Source of the DNA: DASWHX01 sp036397995
GTDB taxonomy: Bacteria > Bacteroidota > Bacteroidia > Cytophagales > Cyclobacteriaceae
Reading direction: 5' to 3'
Assembly (NCBI GenBank): GCA_036397995.1
Contig: DASWHX010000034.1
Location: forward strand, 1-8,444
Length of the DNA: 8,444 bases
Shown: piece by piece, positions 4,744 through 8,444 of the stretch
Numbering within the stretch: position 1 is the stretch's first letter
Layout of the letters: each line of letters opens with the position of its first letter
Notes under the pieces: model-generated
What the model was told of the DNA's origin: nothing
Databases searched by the model: none
What the model saw: the letters and a program-made list of their open reading frames with translations, nothing else
Translations under genes and position numbers: made by a program

Positions 4744-6103
4744 ATAACCCGTGCTTATCAATAAGGTAAACCAATGCCGCCATTGCTGCAGCCCCCATTT
4801 CCAATTCACGTTTATTTACTCCACCAAATACATCCAGTTCAGAATGGTGAAAATCAAAATATCGTTGAGAATCCGGAATATACCCGATAAGAGGAGTACC
4901 GGTTGGTCGGAGAGGTCCGATATCAGCTCCACCGCCGCCGGCAACAAATTCTGAAATCATATAGGGAGCAAACAACTCAGCCCAACTTTGAAATTTAATC
5001 AGTTGTTCAGGTGTTCCGGTCATCCCAAATCCTCTGGGAGTAAAACCACCACGGTCAGACTCAATTGCGGCTATATGTTTTTCATTTTTTGCGATTACAT
5101 CCTCTGCATATTTTCTTCCGCCACGTAATCCATTCTCTTCATTCATAAACATTACCGCCCTGATGGTACGTTTATTATTAATCCCCAAACTTTTTATTAC
5201 CCTAATTACTTCAATGGATTGAACACAGCCTGCTCCGTCATCATGAGCACCGGTGCCAAGGTCCCAGGAATCAAGATGTCCACCAACCACTATAACTTCC
5301 GCAGGCAACTCTTTGCCCGTTATTTCACCAATGACATTAAATGACAACACTTCTTCCTGCATTTCACAATGAGTTTCAAAATAGAAACTTAGCTCCGGAT
5401 CCTCTTTCAGTAGTTTGCTTAAATGATCTCCATCCATAGTGCTGATAGCAATGGCTGGAATCTTATTCTCCCCTTCACCGTAATTAGTAGAACCCGTATG
5501 AGGATGATCATCAAAAGCTAAAGTCATGGATCGAACAATTGTTCCGATTGCGCCCAACTTTGCGGCTTCAGCAGGACCTGAACCTCTTTGATTCACAGCG
5601 CCGCCATATGCACGAAAAGTTTCGATGTGCTTCGAATCCATAGGTCTGCTGAAATAAACAATCTTTCCTACCACGTTTTCGCGACCCAGATTTGCCAATG
5701 TCTCAAAGTCCTGAACCTCGACAATCCTCCCGGATATTCCGGAAGCACCTGTACCAACAGAATTACCAAGGGCGCAGACATTTACCGTTGTCACAGTTCC
5801 ATCTGTTTGGGTAATTCGGGCCACTTCTTCCTTTCCACGAACCCATTTTGGCACCATCACTTCTTGCAGATAAACCTTATCAAAACCCAATTCATCCATT
5901 TGCATTTTAGCCCACTCAACTGACTTCGCTGCACCTTCGGAACCACTCAACCTCGAACCAATCTTATTTGTCAGGTAATCAAGCATTTCATAAGATTTTC
6001 CATTTAACAAGGCTTCATTAAATATGTTTCTGATAATCAGAGAATCGGATTGAGCTACTGAAAGTAACGGACTAATCACAAAAGGAATTAAAAGATTTTT
6101 CAT
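4742..6103 (-). CDS. Secreted M28-family zinc metallopeptidase (carboxypeptidase Q-like)
   Basis: The 453-residue product is an exported aminopeptidase/carboxypeptidase of peptidase family M28 with a co-catalytic two-zinc centre. Residues 1-18 form a signal peptide ('LLIPFVISPLLSVAQ'). A PA-type insert spans about 120-245. The metal and catalytic residues are visible: H276 in 'GGHLDSWD', D288 in 'GAHDDGAG', catalytic E322 and metal E323 in 'FMNEENGLRGG', D350 in 'IESDRGG' and the His pair 419-420 in 'FDFHHSELD'. The order and the 'HLDSWD...HDDG' spacing point to the carboxypeptidase Q (plasma glutamate carboxypeptidase) branch, which hydrolyses dipeptides or unsubstituted oligopeptides. The frame runs on to an ATG at 6229, but that would overlap thyA, hide the signal peptide and include the promoter, so I start at 6103. 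Likely function is periplasmic or extracellular peptide scavenging. Confidence 0.94.
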   Translation of the reverse strand: MKNLLIPFVISPLLSVAQSDSLIIRNIFNEALLNGKSYEMLDYLTNKIGSRLSGSEGAAKSVEWAKMQMDELGFDKVYLQEVMVPKWVRGKEEVARITQTDGTVTTVNVCALGNSVGTGASGISGRIVEVQDFETLANLGRENVVGKIVYFSRPMDSKHIETFRAYGGAVNQRGSGPAEAAKLGAIGTIVRSMTLAFDDHPHTGSTNYGEGENKIPAIAISTMDGDHLSKLLKEDPELSFYFETHCEMQEEVLSFNVIGEITGKELPAEVIVVGGHLDSWDLGTGAHDDGAGCVQSIEVIRVIKSLGINNKRTIRAVMFMNEENGLRGGRKYAEDVIAKNEKHIAAIESDRGGFTPRGFGMTGTPEQLIKFQSWAELFAPYMISEFVAGGGGADIGPLRPTGTPLIGYIPDSQRYFDFHHSELDVFGGVNKRELEMGAAAMAALVYLIDKHGL

Positions 6104-6124
6104 TATTTGCTTTTTTTCAATCAC

Positions 6125-6155
6125 CAAAGGTAAGTCAGAGAAATTAATGTGGAAA
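6125..6155 (-). promoter_or_regulatory. Promoter of the M28 peptidase
   Basis: On the minus strand, TTTC (6155-6152, three of four against TTTG), a 19-base spacer and TACCTTTG (6132-6125, full match to TAnnTTTG) end 21 bases before the ATG at 6103. This position independently supports the shorter start of the peptidase. Confidence 0.7.
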
Positions 6156-6160
6156 CTAAA

Positions 6161-6191
6161 TTTAATTTTTAGGGTTAACCTATTAATTTTG
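6161..6191 (+). promoter_or_regulatory. Promoter of thyA
   Basis: TTTA (6161-6164, three of four against TTTG), a 19-base spacer and TAATTTTG (6184-6191, full match to TAnnTTTG) end 23 bases before the thyA ATG at 6215. Its -33 element lies only five bases from that of the divergent peptidase promoter. Confidence 0.65.
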
Positions 6192-6214
6192 TTCATCAAC
6201 CAGAGTACCAGATA

Positions 6215-7009
6215 ATGCAGCAGTATCATGAATTAATGAAACATATCCTGACCAGCGCGGTAAAGAAAGAAGACAGAACAGGAACAGGAACACTCAGCGT
6301 TTTCGGATACCAAATGCGGTTTGATTTGCAGAAAGGATTTCCTATGATAACTACGAAGAAATTGCACCTGAAATCCATAATCTATGAATTGCTTTGGTTC
6401 CTCAATGGGGATACCAATATTAAATATTTGAATGAAAACGGGGTTAGAATTTGGGATGAATGGGCGGATGAAAATGGCAACCTGGGTCCTGTCTATGGTC
6501 ATCAGTGGCGTAGCTGGCCCACCCCGGATGGTACCACGGTTGATCAGATCTCTTTATTGATGGATCAAATTAAGAAAAATCCCAATTCCAGAAGATTAAT
6601 TGTTAGTGCCTGGAACGTGCCTGAGGTAAACAAAATGGCTTTGCCGCCTTGTCATACATTGTTCCAGTTTTACGTTGCCGACAGAAAACTTTCCTGTCAA
6701 CTTTATCAGCGGTCAGCAGATGTATTTCTTGGGGTTCCATTTAATATTGCAAGTTATTCATTACTAACGCTCATGGTGGCTCAGGTTTGTGATTTAGAAC
6801 CTGGAGAATTTGTCCATACTTTTGGTGATGCGCATTTATACTCTAACCATCTTGAACAGGCGAAACTCCAGTTAACAAGAACTCCCAGGGCTTTTCCAAT
6901 GATGAAAATAAATCCGGAAGTAAAAGATATTTTTTCATTCAGGTTCGAAGACTTTGAATTACTGAACTACGATCCTTATCCGCATATTAAGGCAGAGGTA
7001 GCTGTTTGA
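6215..7009 (+). CDS. thyA: Thymidylate synthase ThyA
   Basis: ThyA methylates dUMP to dTMP using 5,10-methylenetetrahydrofolate, which it oxidises to dihydrofolate; it is a cytoplasmic dimer essential for de novo DNA precursor supply. The 264 residues equal the E. coli enzyme in length and are colinear with it. All key positions are present with E. coli numbering: Arg21 ('DRTGTGT'), Glu58 and Trp80, Arg126-Arg127 from the partner subunit ('NSRRLIVSAWN'), nucleophile Cys146 ('LPPCHTLFQFYV'), Arg166 and Asp169 ('QRSADVFLG'), Asn177 ('PFNIASY'), and His207/Tyr209 ('GDAHLYSNH'). The C-terminus ends with the expected 'IKAEVAV'. The dihydrofolate reductase gene often found next to thyA is not in the window; the next gene starts 131 bases later behind a structured leader. 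Confidence 0.98.
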   Translation: MQQYHELMKHILTSAVKKEDRTGTGTLSVFGYQMRFDLQKGFPMITTKKLHLKSIIYELLWFLNGDTNIKYLNENGVRIWDEWADENGNLGPVYGHQWRSWPTPDGTTVDQISLLMDQIKKNPNSRRLIVSAWNVPEVNKMALPPCHTLFQFYVADRKLSCQLYQRSADVFLGVPFNIASYSLLTLMVAQVCDLEPGEFVHTFGDAHLYSNHLEQAKLQLTRTPRAFPMMKINPEVKDIFSFRFEDFELLNYDPYPHIKAEVAV

Positions 7010-7047
7010 TTTCCGTACTAAATCCTCATCATTGGTAGCCGAATAAG

Positions 7048-7092
7048 GAGGCTTATAAGGAAAAATTACCATTTATACATTATGTAAGCCTC
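7048..7092 (+). promoter_or_regulatory. Inverted-repeat leader upstream of sdaAB
   Basis: GAGGCTTA (7048-7055) is a perfect inverted repeat of TAAGCCTC (7085-7092), extendable by a G-U and an A-T pair, with a loop of about 25-29 bases. Inside the right half is a compact palindrome, TACAT-T-ATGTA (7076-7086), that shares two bases with the long stem, so the two structures exclude each other in RNA. No T-run follows, so it is not an ordinary terminator of thyA. It may be an operator, an mRNA control element or chance; the sequence cannot decide. Confidence 0.45.
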
Positions 7093-7130
7093 GCCAGCCC
7101 TTTAATCGTTAATATTGCAAACAACCCAAT

Positions 7131-7136
7131 GGGAGG
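7131..7136 (+). promoter_or_regulatory. Shine-Dalgarno sequence of sdaAB
   Basis: GGGAGG lies only three bases before the ATG at 7140. A clear Shine-Dalgarno is the exception in this window, where the other starts have AT-rich leaders, and the spacing is shorter than usual. It helps fix the start. Confidence 0.5.
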
Positions 7137-7139
7137 TAA

Positions 7140-7817
7140 ATGGCCGAAAAAAGCGGTGTTTTTGATATGATAGGCCCTGTTATGATAGGTCCATCCAGCT
7201 CTCACACAGCAGGTGTGGTTAGAATTGGCAGGGTAGGTTTACGGGTATTAGGTGAACCTGTTAAGGAAGCACAGATTGTCTTTTATAATTCCTTTGCCAG
7301 AACCTATGAAGGGCATAGCAGTGACAAGGCAATAATTGGAGGTCTGCTTGATTTTAAGACAGACGATCCGAGAATCAAAAATGCCGTGGAAGAGGCCAAA
7401 GAAAGAAACTTAAAGTTTCAGTTTAAATCTGTCGGCAATGCTTCAACACTTCATCCCAATACCGTTAAACTAAATTTACGGGGAGACGTTAGAAGGGTGG
7501 AGATTGTAGGTGAAAGTTTAGGAGGTGGAGTAATAAACATTAGTGAAATTGATGGGTTTAGTGCCAATTTCAGCGCAAGCCTTCATTCCCTGATTATAAA
7601 GGCAAACGACGTTAAAGGCTCCATTGGTTACATCGCGAGTGTTTTAGCGAATGATGAATGTAATATTGCCACGATGTCAGTTTCAAGGAAAGGAAAACAT
7701 GGGTTGGCGTGCCAGGTAATTGAGATGGATTCCGGGCTTCGACCTGTAACATTGGAGTACCTGAGAAGTCTAAATTGGATAAAGGAAGTTATCTATATAC
7801 CAGACATTGATTTATAA
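7140..7817 (+). CDS. sdaAB: L-serine ammonia-lyase (iron-sulfur dependent), beta subunit
   Basis: The enzyme deaminates L-serine to pyruvate and ammonia with a [4Fe-4S] cluster held by the alpha subunit; this gene encodes the beta subunit. The 225-residue product has the beta-domain signature 'IGPSSSHTAGVVRIGR' (16-31), 'GHSSDKAIIGGLL' (58-70), 'HPNTV' (105-109) and 'ESLGGGVINI' (125-134). Residues 148-225 form an ACT domain ('HSLIIKANDVKGSIGYIASVL'), a ligand-sensing fold found in this subunit type. Length fits the two-subunit form and not the fused form (about 450). The alpha gene sdaAA is not adjacent: a TolC-family gene follows after 26 bases, so sdaAA must lie elsewhere. The upstream 130-base leader with an inverted repeat is a candidate control region. 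Confidence 0.94.
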   Translation: MAEKSGVFDMIGPVMIGPSSSHTAGVVRIGRVGLRVLGEPVKEAQIVFYNSFARTYEGHSSDKAIIGGLLDFKTDDPRIKNAVEEAKERNLKFQFKSVGNASTLHPNTVKLNLRGDVRRVEIVGESLGGGVINISEIDGFSANFSASLHSLIIKANDVKGSIGYIASVLANDECNIATMSVSRKGKHGLACQVIEMDSGLRPVTLEYLRSLNWIKEVIYIPDIDL

Positions 7818-7843
7818 AACTTAACTAATTGAACACATCAAAA

Positions 7844-8444
7844 ATGATAAGCAAACTATTTAAAATTGCAGTTATATGCATGATTGTTTCTTCTCCGGTT
7901 TTGGCTCAGGAAAACCCAAATGCATGGTCGCTGGAGAAATGTGTGGAATACGCCATGCAAAACAACCTGTCAATGGAATTGGGGAGATTGGGGATAGAAT
8001 CCAACAGGGTTGCATGGCAGCAAAATAAAGCTAATCGATTTCCGACAGCAAATCTTAATGGATCTTACGGGAGCAATTGGGGGCGTTCAATTAACCCGAC
8101 TACGAATGACTTTGTAGCTCGTCAGAATTTTTCCTCTTCATGGAATTTAAGCAGCTCTGTGACAGTATTCAATTGGGGTAATATAAACAATAGAATTAAA
8201 CAGGCCGATCAAAACCTGGAGGCAAGCCAATATGATTTCGAGAAAACCGAGAATGATGTTATCCTCAATGTAGTTAGTTTTTATGTGAATGTAATCTTCA
8301 ATCGGGAGTTGGTTGAAAATGCAAGACTTCAATTAGATAACACAGAGCAACAACTGGATAGAATCAATAAGCAGGTGCAAGTGGGTGCACTCCCTCTTAC
8401 AAATTTGCTGGACATTCAGGCTCAAAAATCTACCAATGAGTTAA
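7844..8444 (+). CDS. TolC-family outer membrane efflux protein, 3'-truncated by the window edge
   Basis: The frame is open from ATG 7844 to the window end (200 codons). It begins with a signal peptide ('MISKLFKIAVICMIVSSPVLA', cleavage before Gln22). It then shows the TolC/OEP start segment 'WSLEKCVEYAMQNNLSMELG', in which a Trp-Ser/Thr-Leu-Glu-x-Cys opening is typical of Bacteroidota members. 'SYGSNWGRSINPTTNDF' and 'NLSSSVTVFNWGNINNRI' fit the first beta strands of the barrel, and the long helix 'IKQADQNLEASQYDFEKTENDV' the periplasmic coiled coil. Such proteins form the outer-membrane channel of tripartite efflux pumps or type I secretion systems. Downstream, an adaptor (HlyD/RND periplasmic subunit) and inner-membrane pump genes are the usual neighbours but are outside the window. 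It starts 26 bases after sdaAB and may be co-transcribed, though functionally unrelated. Confidence 0.93.
   Translation, partial: MISKLFKIAVICMIVSSPVLAQENPNAWSLEKCVEYAMQNNLSMELGRLGIESNRVAWQQNKANRFPTANLNGSYGSNWGRSINPTTNDFVARQNFSSSWNLSSSVTVFNWGNINNRIKQADQNLEASQYDFEKTENDVILNVVSFYVNVIFNRELVENARLQLDNTEQQLDRINKQVQVGALPLTNLLDIQAQKSTNEL

Noticed and set aside
6104..6229. Longer start of the M28 peptidase at 6229
   Set aside because: It would overlap the thyA start, translate across both promoters and place 42 unrelated residues before a good signal peptide.
8147..8332. Minus-strand frame within the TolC-family gene
   Set aside because: The plus strand encodes a recognisable TolC N-terminus through the whole interval.

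Overview
The window looks like ordinary chromosome from a Bacteroidota bacterium, most likely a Cytophagales-type marine or soil lineage. The reasons are: several promoters fit the Bacteroidota pattern (TTTG, about 19 bases, TAnnTTTG); Shine-Dalgarno sequences are mostly absent; there is a two-cysteine-motif lipoprotein of a kind I associate with this phylum; and the TolC-type porin starts with the Bacteroidota-style 'W-S-L-E-K-C' segment. The placement is inference from sequence style, not from a database search.

Layout. Bases 2-280 hold the 3' part of a HicB-like antitoxin with a helix-turn-helix tail, cut by the window edge. Bases 381-546 are a complete tRNA-Glu(UUC) unit on the minus strand, with promoter, tRNA and terminator. 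Bases 547-882 are non-coding and contain a REP/MITE-like element (a strong CCCTCTCC palindrome inside 11-base inverted arms). A RimJ/RimL-type GNAT acetyltransferase follows (883-1506).

Next comes a tight three-gene unit: a secreted protein with a zinc-ribbon-like tail (1547-2131), the tRNA U34 hydroxylase trhO (2133-3167, one base after the previous stop) and the molybdopterin adenylyltransferase mogA (3164-3697, ATGA overlap with trhO). A single-gene lipoprotein (3841-4689) ends in a strong terminator whose T-run is shared with the stop codon of the convergent M28 metallopeptidase (4742-6103, minus). That peptidase and thymidylate synthase thyA (6215-7009) diverge from a compact region with back-to-back promoters. 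Downstream are the beta subunit of iron-sulfur L-serine dehydratase (sdaAB, 7140-7817), preceded by a leader with a long-range inverted repeat, and the N-terminal 200 residues of a TolC-family outer-membrane efflux protein that runs off the window (7844-8444).

Most genes are housekeeping: tRNA charging and modification, cofactor synthesis, dTMP synthesis and serine catabolism. I found no convincing new multi-gene system. The items most worth a second look are the REP/MITE-like repeat, the secreted protein with a half-degenerate zinc ribbon coupled to trhO, the lipoprotein with two related cysteine-bounded segments, and the structured leader upstream of sdaAB.
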